A stretch of 64,000 nt of DNA from Enoplosus armatus (Eukaryota; Chordata; Actinopteri; Centrarchiformes; Enoplosidae), in NCBI RefSeq assembly GCF_043641665.1, contig NC_092190.1, forward strand, positions 17,166,048-17,230,047. The letters run 5' to 3'. Made by a program: the position numbers and the translations under genes. The notes beneath the pieces are model-generated. The model made no database searches. It was not told where the DNA came from and saw only the letters and a program-made list of their open reading frames with translations. Shown here piece after piece: positions 55,109-64,000 of this stretch (within the stretch, counting starts at the first letter, position 1; each line of letters starts with the position of its first letter).

Positions 55109-58100
55109 GCAGCATTGCTGCCTGATGAATGTAAATAGTGTTATGCAACCATGTGTGAGCATGATTGTGGTGGAGGCCTTGAAGATGTTGGTTGGGAATA
55201 GTTAATCATTTGTGTGTGTTGCCATGTTTGTGTATATGGGTGTATGCTTTTAAATTTTCACTGTGTGTGTGTGTGTGTGTGCGTGCATGTGTGCAGGAGA
55301 GCTCCCTCATGATGCTGCAGGCCTCTCTGAAAGGAGAGCTGGAGGCTAACCAACAGCAGCTAGAAAGCTCCAAGGTAACACAGCCAGCACTTGCCAGCAA
55401 AACTTCTCTCAACGATCCCTTTTCATAAAACATGTAGTTTTACAAATCAACATTTCAGTCCTACATGAGTCACATATTGGTGTTTGTGTGTGTGTTTGTG
55501 CGTTGAGATCGAGGTGTGCGAGCTGACGGCCGAGCGCCATCGTCTGCAGGAGCAGCTGAGGTCTGCGTTGGAACTGCAACAAAGAACCAGCAGCTCCCTG
55601 CAGCAACACATCAGCAGCCTGCAGCAGGAGAGAGACACTGCTAAGGTACACAGACACCTTAAATTTTTCATTTTTTATTTTAACCTTTTGTTCAGATTCA
55701 ACTGACCTTTTTCCATACACATACCTGTAGGTACAGTATTTACAGTGCATCCGGAAAGTATTCACGGCGCTTCACTTTTTCCACATTTTGTTATGTTACA
55801 CCCTTATTCCAAAATGGATTAAATAATTTTTTTTCCTCAAAATTCTACACACAACACCCCATAATGACAATGTGAAAAAAGTTTTTTTGAAATTTTTGCA
55901 AATTTATTAAAAATAAAAAACTAAGAAATCACATGTACATAAGTATTCACAGCCTTTGCCATGAAGCTCAAAATTGAGCTCAGGTGCATCCTGTTTCCAC
56001 TGATCATCCTTGAGATGTTTCTGCAGCTTAATTGGAGTCCACCTGTGGTAAATTCAGTTGATTGGACATGATTTGGAAAGGCACACACCTGTCTATATAA
56101 GGTCCCACAGTTGACAGTGCATGTCAGAGCACAAACCAAGCATGAAGTCAAAGGAATTGTCTGTAGACCTCCGAGACAGGATTGTCTCGAGGCACAAATC
56201 TGGGGAAGGTTACAGAAAAATTTCTGCTGCTTTGAAGGTCCCAATGAGCACAGTGGCCTCCATCATCCGTAAGTGGAAGAAGTTCGGAACCACCAGGACT
56301 CTTCCTAGAGCTGGCCGGCCATCTAAACTGAGTAATCGGGGGAGAAGGGCCTTAGTCAGGGAGGTGACCAAGAACCCGATGGTCACTCTGTCAGAGCTCC
56401 AGAGTTCCTCTGTGGAGAGAGGAGAACATTCCAGAAGGACAACCATCTCTGCAGCAATCCACCAATCAGGCCTGTATGGTAGAGTGGCCAGACGGAAGCC
56501 ACTCCTTAGTAAAAGGCACATAGCAGCCCGCCTGGAGTTTGCCAAAAGGCACCTGAAGGACTCTCAGACCATGAGAAACAAAATTCTCTGGTCTGATGAG
56601 ACAAAGATTGAACTCTTTGGTGTGAATGCCAGGCGTCACGTTTGGAGGAAACCAGGCACCGCTCATCACCAGGCCAATACCATCCCTACAGTGAAGCATG
56701 GTGGTGGCAGCATCATGCTGTGGGGATGTTTTTCAGCGGCAGGAACTGGGAGACTAGTCAGGATAGAGGGAAAGATGAATGCAGCAAAGTACAGAGACAT
56801 CCTGGATGAAAACCTGCTCCAGAGCGCTCTTGACCTCAGACTGGGGCGACGGTTTATCTTTCAGCAGGACAACGACCCTAAGCACACAGCCAAGATATCA
56901 AAGGAGTGGCTTCAGGACAACTCTGTGAATGTCCTTGAGTGGCCCAGCCAGAGCCCAGACTTGAATCCGATTGAACATCTCTGGAGAGATCTGAAAATGG
57001 CTGTGCACCGACGCTTCCCATCCAACCTGATGGAGCTTGAGAGGTGCTGCAAAGAGGAATGGGTGAAACTGCCCAAAGATAGGTGTGCCAAGCTTGTGGC
57101 ATCATATTCAAAAAGACTTGAGGCTGTAATTGCTGCCAAAGGTGCATCAACAAAGTATTGAGCAAAGGCTGTGAATACTTATGTACATGTGATTTCTCAG
57201 GTTTTTTATTTTTAATAAATTTGCAAAAATCTCAAATAAACTTTTTTCACGTTGTCATTATGGGGTGTTGTGTGTAGAATTTTGAGGAAAAAAATGAATT
57301 TAATCCATTTTGGTATAAGGCTGCAACATAACAAAATGTGGAAAAAGTGAAGCGCTGTGAATACTTTCCGGATGCACTGTACATATTGACCCCTGAACAG
57401 CTCCACCAGAACGAGTAAAGTGCACATCAGCAGTAGGGTTTGAGGTGCTGCAGCTGTAGGAGACACTTCCAACTTTGACGAATGTCATTGAAGGTTGCAC
57501 CAGCTCATACTCAGTACTAAGAGAGAGTGGTGTTATATAGGGCACCAACTTGTGACAAGTTTCAATATTAATCATTTAATCTTTACAGTGTCAAAATCCA
57601 AAAGCATTTAACTTACAGTGATATATAAAAGGAAGAAAATGTGCAAATTCTCCTTTTTGAGAAGTTTGGGGTCACACTGCTCATATTGTTTGTCTTTATT
57701 AAATAGTAGGAGCTGCATATTTCTGTAACAATAAAAAAAAAACATTCATGGAAAGTCACTTCCCACAAACTACTGTATGTTTTTCATGTAAATAGTTGTA
57801 ATTAACTTACACCATAGTTTTTAGAACTATGGTTGGTTGAACTATCCTCTTCACTACTCGCTAACACCCAAGATTTGTAATAAAAGAAATGCTTAGTCAG
57901 CTGGCGTTGTGATATTTCAACCAATGTCTATTTCCACTGCCACTTTATGGTCACTTTGGATGCCGTTGTTTGCGGTGCTGTTGGACAGTATTGTGTTTCA
58001 CTGAGAGGTGTTTATAATATTTTTGTCCACTCCATTTATATCAATGAAAATGTATACAGGATTTGTGTAATTTGTTGTCTGTTACCCATTCTTGTTTTCC

Positions 58101-61100
58101 TCTGGCACCCCCCTTTTTTTTTTTTTACTTTTTGTATTCTTCAATCTGCACTTACTTTATCCTGCCTTTGCAGTTTTTCATCTTGCTTAGGTCTCCAATG
58201 TTCAAAGCTACTCAGCATTACTGTGTCAGATATTTATATAGATGATCAGCAAGCGAATGGAAGAGTGCAGCCCTGCTAGACGGCCTAAACCACCTGTAAC
58301 TAACAAGGGGTTAGTGCATGGAGATCGCTATGTGGGGAAATGTGGTGGGAAAGATGAGAAATGTGTCTGTAAAAGAGTAAAGAAGCTCAGCTGGGTTTTC
58401 AGTCTTATTAGAGACCTGACACAAGCAGATTTAATAATATATGAATTCTTTGAAACACAAGCATTAGAGAGACAGTGATGTTAAAACGTATAATTCATTT
58501 TTATTTGTCCGAGACAGTTACCTAATGGTGTTTGTCCAGAGAGAGGGCAGCAGTGGACTGAAAGTGAACAATTAGAGAAAATAGGGGATGTGATTCAGTG
58601 GGGTGAGAATTATATGACGCACTATTTGAAACATAATTGGTGAAAAAATGAAAATTGAAAGTGTTCTTCAATAATTTCCAACAGAAATGTGTGATATTCA
58701 CTGTATATCTCTATGTTGATTCCAGGCTGAGCTTATGGCAACGGCTGGCGAGTTTGAGAGTTACAAGGTGCGAGTCCACAATGTGCTCAAACAGCAGAAG
58801 AGCAAATCCACTGCCCAGGGTGAAGGAGACTCTGGCAAATGTGAGAGGTGAGGACAACACCTGTGAGACAGCAGGTTGACTTAACAGCTAGTAGTGTACA
58901 GACACGGTAATAAATATTATAAATAACTATACAAAAAAACATTTTCAAACCAAAACAAACACAAGAATTACTTTCTAACTATTTCATATGTAATAGTGTA
59001 ACAAGCAAATGCCATTTGCAATATCAGTACTGGGATCAGGTCTGATAACACAGCTAAGTCTTTCAGTAAGATATGTACAGAGGGTGGGCTTTAATAGCAG
59101 GTACAAAGGCAGCTACTCGATGAACCATATTGAAGTGAACACTAATTCGTAGAATATAATGAATATGTGGTGTGTTTGGCAGGGAGCAGTTGTCCTCTCA
59201 GGTAGAGCAGCTGAGGTCCAGACTGGCCGAGAGCCTCCAGAGCCTCCAGAGCAGCACGGCAGAGCTGCAGCAGCTCCAGGCTGAACACGACGCTCTGCTG
59301 GAGAGACACAACAAAATCCTCCAGGAAACCGTTAGCAAGGAGGCTGAGCTCCGTGAGAGGTGAGCTGGCTTGACCCTGTCTTGTCTAGAATTTACCATAC
59401 TACCATGTTGATATATTGTATGTTCTCACACACTCCCTATTTGCCTCTAGTATTTATTATAGCTATTTTCTCCTCGTGATTGGAGCCCTGGTTGGACCTG
59501 GAAAAAAATATTTTCACTTTTCTGCCATATGCCTACTGGTTCTCTTCTAAATGAGCAGTCTCTAAATGATTCCTTTAATTTCCTCTCACTTTGTCTCCAC
59601 CTCCAGGCTGCTGTCGGTGCAGTCGGAGAACGTGGCTCTGCGGTCAGATCTGTCCCAGGCTCAAGCTGACCTGTCTTCCCAGGTCGAGGCCCAGCGCCAG
59701 ACCTACAGGGAACAGCTGAGGAAGCTGCAGGACGACCACCGGGCCACCGTGGAGACCCTGCAGGGCCAGCTGACCCGCATCGAGGAGCAACTCTTCAACC
59801 TGCAGAGCCAGAACAGTAAGCGCGGAGGCAAATCACAAACTTGATCCATTTAAATTCATCAGGCAATTATCAGGCAAGTACCAGATTCTGCACATGAAGA
59901 ATCATGCTCGAATGGACAGCAGTAAGCTCAAGGGGTGCATGAATGCTATCATATAAAGAAATCCATCAAAGCATCAAGTGTTAAGAGTGTTGAAGTTTTC
60001 TATCTTGTTTACTCTGCTTTTCTATGAGAGGAATGACGGGAGTGAACAGAGGAAAAGGGGGGAGGGGGTTGTGTTTATCAGTGGAGCAGCACTGGAAGCT
60101 CGTTCATCACCTCCCACACAGCTGCCCTCTGGAGTCAAACAGCAAATATACACATAGTAATGACTAGGAAAGGAAAGTGTGTGTGTGTGTGTGTGTTTCT
60201 TGTCTGTCACTTCATTATGGCCAGGTGTTGGCGAGGCTCCTCAGCTCCGTTCCCGCCTCTCAGGGTGGCAAACAGCTCACTGTGGCATCTGGAGAGACTC
60301 ATTAGCGACTCACACATGCACGCCAGGATTAACCCGATATATACAGGGCCAATATTAGCCTTTACTCAAAGTCATGTTTGAGCTGTTTCACCAATATATT
60401 AGGATTTAATGGCAGTAAAAAAATGCAGATGGGTTCAACATCAGTGTGTTTTACTGGCCTTATTGGGCAGGTGGGTCATAAAGCTGCTGGCCGCTGGCCT
60501 CATATATTTTTTATGAATCAACTGTAACAAACGGTAAAATTGATCTATGTTCATTATCATGTTTTGTCCCATTTACTGTTTAATCTAAACAACAGCACAT
60601 AAACACAAACTACAAATATGAATTCAGTCTTTTACAGGTTAGAAACTGGTGGAGGCAACAGCTTACTGTTGTTGTGGCTCTGCAGAGACTGTGCTCAGTG
60701 TTTATCTGTGGTTCATATAATGTCCAGGAAATTCATTCTACTATTTTTTCCTCATAGATTTCCTTCACGACCGCTACTTGATTTATATTGAATCTGTCCT
60801 CCCAAGTGTTGTGCCTGTAACCGATTTGATTGATTAGATCACATCCTAAAGCGCTATTTATAACAAGGAGTGTTGTGTCAGGAGTCAGGAGAAGCTTAAA
60901 TAGGCTAAAGATGTTTTTGTTGATGTTTCCTCTCATGTCTGATTGGCTCTGTGAGCTCTCAAGTTTACTGTTCCATCTAAGGCTTTCTACTGGCCTTGAG
61001 CCATCAGAAAACCATAAGCCTAATTGTTACTTATTCTGAGCCCTGATCAGACTACAAAATCTGGTCAAACTCTAATGCATTTACACACAAAACTGATATA

Positions 61101-62480
61101 CGCATGTAGCAGGACTTCAGCGTCTTGCACTGACCACTCAGCTGCTTGGGGAGAGGAGGTACCAGACTGGAGGTGGGAAGGTGAGGGGATTGGGTTAGTG
61201 TCTGGTCTTTTGGTTCAGTTTCACATCCATTAATCATAATCTTCTCTTTTGTCCACCCACCATCTCAAGAGCCTCACCCTTCCCTCTCGCCCTTCTCTTC
61301 ACACTTGTTGTCATTGTTTATGCCAGCTGAACTGGTTAATACCAGAGTGCGTCTGGTGCCCCCTCATGTCACAACGAAGTAGGACACTGACTCACAACTC
61401 GGTGTTAAATTAAGTAGGCATTCTGTATAGTATGGTAACGAAAACAATACACAGTTTATTTAATGGAAATCAATTCATTGTGGGTTTCTACAACAACGGG
61501 GAATTGGGTTAGTCATAGTTTAAACTTAAATTTGATGTTAAACTCAGTGTGAAATGATACAATTCCTTGTGTTGTACAGTTTTTAGTTACAGTGAACACT
61601 GGTTCATTAAAAATTATTTAATGATTCAAACTACAGATAATTATCAATCTAACCAACATACTGCATAAGACTATATAGTGCATAACAAAAGACCAGTAGA
61701 GTTTGGAACAACAGGCTTGACACAATTTAAAGAATGGTTTAAAGTACATCCTTTTAACCTGAAAACTAGGTTCAAAGCTTGACTTCAATTGGAAGATAAC
61801 CCGTGAACCTCATTGTCTGCTTTTTGATATGCTGGTGTTCATCTGTTCAAAAAAATAAATAACAACCTTTACACTCTTTCAGGTTCAGTGTCGGTCCAGT
61901 CCAGCCGCAAGCCCCTTTTGTCAGACCCCCAGCGCAGAAGTACAGATCAGAACCAGACAGGCCTGGGACTAATGGCCCTCAGCGACCTCCAGTCTATGGC
62001 CAGAGAGGAGGGTGAAGGCATGGAGACCACTGAGACGGAGAGCCCCGCTCCTGCTCTTACGCCCCTGCCCTCTCTGGAGCAGCTTCTCACGTCCCCGGAC
62101 CCCAAACAAGGTGTGTTTGAAAGAGGAGGTGCACATTGTAACAGTTATTCAGGTTACGGAAGCACCATGTACAGTACTAAAATAACCTACTGCATTTCTG
62201 AAAGTGACTGAAATGTGATCATGCTATGTAATAAATAAAAGACATGATTACTTGAGGCCCAAACTGAGACAAATCAGCTTCTATGCCCCGGACTTTCTCA
62301 TATCATGACCTTTAACTTGTGTCTTTGGTTTGGTCTCTAGAGCCATTTGTGTGGACAGTGGAGCCGACCAAAGAAGAGCTAAGTCAAAAGCTGAGCACAG
62401 CTACCCGCAGTATGGAGCACATGAACAGCCTCCTGCACGAAACTGAGGCCACCAATGCTGTTCTTATGGAGCAGATCACT
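45259..62480 (+). CDS. gcc2: GRIP and coiled-coil protein 2 (GCC185), lacking last exon(s)
   Basis: Twenty-two coding exons join in phase to 1,560 codons: 45259-45264, 45803-45865, 46010-46094, 46196-46275, 46375-46479, 46680-47178, 47661-49492, 50102-50165, 50251-50351, 50663-50761, 51869-51988, 53207-53371, 53675-53779, 54252-54414, 54933-55033, 55297-55374, 55508-55645, 58726-58847, 59183-59359, 59607-59815, 61883-62110, 62341-62480. The order matches human GCC2: LPKDDLIKFAKKQM near the N-terminus, EELEFKINEL, ELDISKKE, IIHGAEGYK, MEMADYERLVKELN, MKQLLVKTKKDLADAKKQ, FESYKVRVHNVLKQQK, LLERHNKILQETVSKEAELR, REEGEGMETTETES and ETEATNAVLMEQI. GCC185 is a long coiled-coil tether on the trans-Golgi network that captures endosome-derived carriers (mannose-6-phosphate receptor retrieval) and binds Arl1/Rab6 and CLASPs. 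The C-terminal GRIP domain is not in the window. Exon 7 alone encodes about 610 residues of heptad-rich coiled coil. Confidence 0.95.
52011..52108. repeat. (CA)n microsatellite just after gcc2 exon 11 donor
   Basis: A 98-bp CA tract with two CT interruptions, beginning 22 nt after the exon 11 splice donor. Confidence 0.97.
55043..55105. repeat. (TG)n microsatellite just after gcc2 exon 15 donor
   Basis: A 63-bp uninterrupted TG tract starting 9 nt after the exon 15 donor. A second, shorter TG tract precedes the exon 16 acceptor at 55261-55282. Confidence 0.97.
55743..55959 (+). repeat. Tc1 left inverted repeat
   Basis: It starts CAGTGCATCCGGAAAGTATT and ends with the inner direct repeat AAGTATTCACAGCCTTTGC. 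It is the counterpart of 57162-57379. Confidence 0.9.
56121..57161 (+). CDS. Tc1/mariner-family transposase, intact
   Basis: A single ORF of 346 aa, the usual Tc1 transposase length, with ATG at 56121 and TGA ending at 57161. The N-terminal paired-like HTH domain spans about residues 12-55 (DLRDRIVSRHKSGEGYRKIS), followed by an AT-hook-like RAGRPSK at 63-69 and a second helix-turn-helix to about 125. The catalytic triad is complete: D159 (WSDETKIELF), D250 (FQQDNDPKHT) and E285 (DLNPIEHLW), with exactly 34 residues between the last two (DD34E). The glycine box is at 194-196. The stop codon directly abuts the right inverted repeat. No frameshift or premature stop was seen, so the enzyme could be functional, although activity also depends on residues I cannot judge. 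It cuts and pastes the element at TA sites. Confidence 0.95.
   Translation: MSEHKPSMKSKELSVDLRDRIVSRHKSGEGYRKISAALKVPMSTVASIIRKWKKFGTTRTLPRAGRPSKLSNRGRRALVREVTKNPMVTLSELQSSSVERGEHSRRTTISAAIHQSGLYGRVARRKPLLSKRHIAARLEFAKRHLKDSQTMRNKILWSDETKIELFGVNARRHVWRKPGTAHHQANTIPTVKHGGGSIMLWGCFSAAGTGRLVRIEGKMNAAKYRDILDENLLQSALDLRLGRRFIFQQDNDPKHTAKISKEWLQDNSVNVLEWPSQSPDLNPIEHLWRDLKMAVHRRFPSNLMELERCCKEEWVKLPKDRCAKLVASYSKRLEAVIAAKGASTKY
57162..57379 (-). repeat. Tc1 right inverted repeat
   Basis: Inverted copy of 55743-55959. It begins with the inner direct repeat (GCAAAGGCTGTGAATACTTA) directly after the transposase stop and ends GGATGCACTG before the TA duplication. Confidence 0.9.
57382..58725. other. gcc2 intron 17, right of the Tc1 element
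   Basis: Intronic AT-rich sequence with a poly-T stretch near 58112-58126. The open stretches here are short and lack family resemblance. Confidence 0.5.
59816..61882. other. gcc2 intron 20
   Basis: A 2.07-kb intron with a short (GT)n tract at about 60177-60196 and no recognisable exon, RNA gene or element with defined ends. Confidence 0.6.
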
Positions 62481-62484
62481 GTAT

Positions 62485-62486
<2 letters not shown>

Positions 62487-62532
<46 letters not shown>
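62487..62532. repeat. (CA)n microsatellite just after gcc2 exon 22 donor
   Basis: A 46-bp CA tract beginning 6 nt after the donor of the last gcc2 exon seen. Confidence 0.95.
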
Positions 62533-62534
<2 letters not shown>

Positions 62535-62759
62535 AGAAGACATTAGTCAGTTTAATTTTCTTGATACTTGTATAATTACATTTCAAATAACTCATTGTTT
62601 ATTTCAAGTGATTTTAAATATGAAATACTTTTAAATGTAATAGATTTTAAAGCCCCTTTCTAGAAGTGTTTCATTCTGACAGTGTCAACGGCATGGGTAT
62701 GCCATGTTTGATACTAGGCATAAATTAACCTAAATGACTCCATATTTGATATCATAGAT

Positions 62760-62765
62760 TTTATT
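62760..62765 (-). terminator. tmem223: tmem223 polyadenylation signal
   Basis: TTTATT on the plus strand is AATAAA on the minus strand, about 130 nt past the tmem223 stop codon, a normal spacing for a short 3' UTR. Confidence 0.6.
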
Positions 62766-62892
62766 TAATTAAAGAGAGACAATCAAACAGAAACTGACAT
62801 ATTCGTTTGGCAGCTGTTTAAAATCACATCTGGATCAGCGTTCGATTGGTGTTTGGTGTCCAACATAGTTTTGGCAAAAGTGTAATAACAAC

Positions 62893-63699
62893 TTAAACTG
62901 GACGGTAAGCCCCAACAGTGATATCAAACAGCCTAGGGTTGTTCACAGTCCCCTCTTTGTCCAGAAGAAAGTAGAACTTGTGTCCTTTGACCCTGAGGGG
63001 GATGAAGGAGGGGGACTCCTGTCTGTGAGCATGACAGGCTACCTGGGACAGAGGGACTGTTATTCTCCGGCCTCTGCCTGGTCCCAAAGGTGACTGTGTG
63101 GAAACTGTCACCATCCTCCCACCTTGGTGTAAAACTACCTGGCTGACAGAGCGCCGGCAGAACAGAACCCCGAGCCCGACCATCCCTGCTGCTATTGCCA
63201 GGCACCCCAGCGTGAAGCCGTACCTCCAGGTGTTTGACCCCAGGTTCATCTCAAAACTCCACATCCCAGCCAGCCCCGTGGTGGTGGACGCCTTGGCTTT
63301 CCCTTTCTCTGTAGCGCCCCCTGTGTCTCTGAGCCCAGTGTAAGCGAAGTGGGCCAGGTAGGTCCAGAAGAAAAACTGTCCGCCGCAAAAGACCGACAGG
63401 AGCCGGAAGAAGCGGGTCCTGTCGTGCTCGAACAGGGTGACATCTCTGGAGGGCTGGGTGGAGGTGCAGAGGCTGCGGCGGACAGCCGGCTCTCTGTGAG
63501 CGGCGCCGAGGCGGCTTGTGTGGACGAATATCCTGCTGCACAGACCTGCTACACATGTAACCCGGTTAACCATGCTGGACATGCTCGGCGAAGACATCGA
63601 CGCATTTTGAAAGAGTCTGACGTTTTTCTGAATATTAACGAGTCGAAACTGTCTGGAGTAACAGTCCAGTGCCCCGCACAGCAAACGCTGTAAGCCCAT
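62893..63699 (-). CDS. tmem223: Transmembrane protein 223 (mitochondrial)
   Basis: Single-exon ORF of 268 aa (human about 202 aa). Conserved blocks are DVTLFEHDRTRFFRLL (residues 86-101), WRYGFTLGCLAIAAG (158-172), VSQVVLHQGG, VPLSQVACHAHR and VKGHKFYFLLDKEG (237-250), ending FDITVGAYRPV; human TMEM223 has the same order. Two membrane segments lie at about 97-120 and 160-181. The N-terminus (MGLQRLLCGALDCYSRQFRL) is basic with one acidic residue, like a mitochondrial targeting peptide. TMEM223 is an inner-membrane protein involved in COX1 biogenesis and complex IV assembly. The open frame extends to a TTG at 63723, but the first ATG is at 63699. An in-frame Met near residue 43 is a possible alternative start. 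The gene runs antisense to gcc2, just after its exon 22. Confidence 0.92.
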   Translation of the reverse strand: MGLQRLLCGALDCYSRQFRLVNIQKNVRLFQNASMSSPSMSSMVNRVTCVAGLCSRIFVHTSRLGAAHREPAVRRSLCTSTQPSRDVTLFEHDRTRFFRLLSVFCGGQFFFWTYLAHFAYTGLRDTGGATEKGKAKASTTTGLAGMWSFEMNLGSNTWRYGFTLGCLAIAAGMVGLGVLFCRRSVSQVVLHQGGRMVTVSTQSPLGPGRGRRITVPLSQVACHAHRQESPSFIPLRVKGHKFYFLLDKEGTVNNPRLFDITVGAYRPV

Positions 63700-63838
63700 T
63701 TTCACGATGATAAATGGCTTCAATCTTCCACGCCTATTTAACCAGAGAACTACGATGGTGTCCGTTCAGAAATCGTTTTTAAAACTCGCCTTTTAACGAT
63801 TCCCTCCCAACACACTTCACAGTGACAGCGCAGAGGGC

Positions 63839-63867
63839 GCCGCCATACTTGTTATGTTGTGACGTGG
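63839..63867 (-). promoter_or_regulatory. tmem223: tmem223 promoter: YY1 motif and TGACGTGG element
   Basis: Read on the minus strand, AAGTATGGCGGC at 63850-63839 matches the YY1 consensus (AANATGGCGGC), typical near start sites of housekeeping and nuclear-encoded mitochondrial genes. TGACGTGG at 63860-63867 is an ATF/UPRE-like core. Both lie 140-170 bp upstream of the tmem223 ATG. Transcription start is inferred to be close by. Confidence 0.5.
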
Positions 63868-64000
63868 TTACGGAAAGTATCGCTGACCAAAATTAATAGA
63901 CGCTCGTGTAATGGTCGGATTGTGCTCGAAACACAATAAAACTCTTTTTTTTAAAGACTAATAATAGCTGATCTTCTAATCTAATAATAAATAATAGGTT

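Larger units (their letters stand above)
55743..57379 (+). mobile_element. Complete Tc1-like transposon (IR/DR type)
   Basis: The 1,637-bp element begins CAGTGCATCCGG and ends CCGGATGCACTG. TA target duplications lie at 55741-55742 and 57380-57381. The terminal inverted repeats are about 217 bp each (55743-55959 and 57162-57379) and differ at only about ten positions by eye. Each carries two direct repeats: an outer GGAAAGTATTCAC and an inner TAAGTATTCACAGCC, the IR/DR arrangement of Sleeping-Beauty-like elements. One intact transposase ORF fills the interior. The element sits in gcc2 intron 17 in the same orientation as the gene. Near-identical arms and an unbroken ORF suggest a recent insertion. 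Confidence 0.95.

Noticed and set aside
63349..63693. Plus-strand ORF opposite tmem223
   Set aside because: Shadow of the tmem223 coding strand; the minus-strand protein matches a known family.

Overview
The window is vertebrate nuclear DNA, almost certainly from a teleost and probably a percomorph. Genes are split by many short GT-AG introns. There are abundant CA/GT microsatellites, an intact Tc1-like transposon, RTE/Rex3-like and L2/Rex1-like LINE fragments, and short repeats of types common in spiny-rayed fish. I identified genes by reading the exons and comparing the spliced proteins with family members I know; no database search was run. Many open stretches begin at non-ATG codons, so starts were reassigned to the first sensible ATG.

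Layout, left to right. (1) 221-2214, minus: the first four coding exons of fbxo47 (meiotic F-box protein); the rest lies left of the window. (2) 3567-4140, plus: two exon-like segments that splice in frame and end in a stop, apparently the 3' end of a small gene I do not recognise. (3) 5845-7213, plus: cldn14-like tight-junction claudin in two coding exons. (4) 11306-16983, plus: slc5a7, the high-affinity choline transporter CHT1, complete in eight coding exons (588 aa), with an RE1/NRSE-like silencer about 2.4 kb upstream. (5) 16984-45258: about 28 kb without a recognisable intact gene, holding LINE fragments, a hAT-type MITE with an 8-bp target duplication, other dispersed repeats, microsatellites and a few candidate regulatory motifs. 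(6) 45259-62480, plus: gcc2 (GCC185, trans-Golgi golgin), 22 coding exons seen (1,560 codons); the C-terminal GRIP-domain exon(s) must lie beyond 64,000. (7) 55743-57379: a complete Tc1-like element inside a gcc2 intron. (8) 62893-63699, minus: tmem223, single-exon, antisense and probably nested in the last intron(s) of gcc2.

The slc5a7-gcc2 pairing matches human 2q12, where SULT1C genes lie between them; no sulfotransferase exon was seen here. The genes do not form one pathway: meiosis, tight junction, cholinergic terminal, Golgi tethering and mitochondrial complex IV assembly. The features most worth a second look are the unidentified two-exon gene, the RE1-like site, the intact Tc1 element, the UG/CA repeats that replace or abut splice signals in gcc2, and the three-fold TGACGT cluster in the gcc2 promoter.
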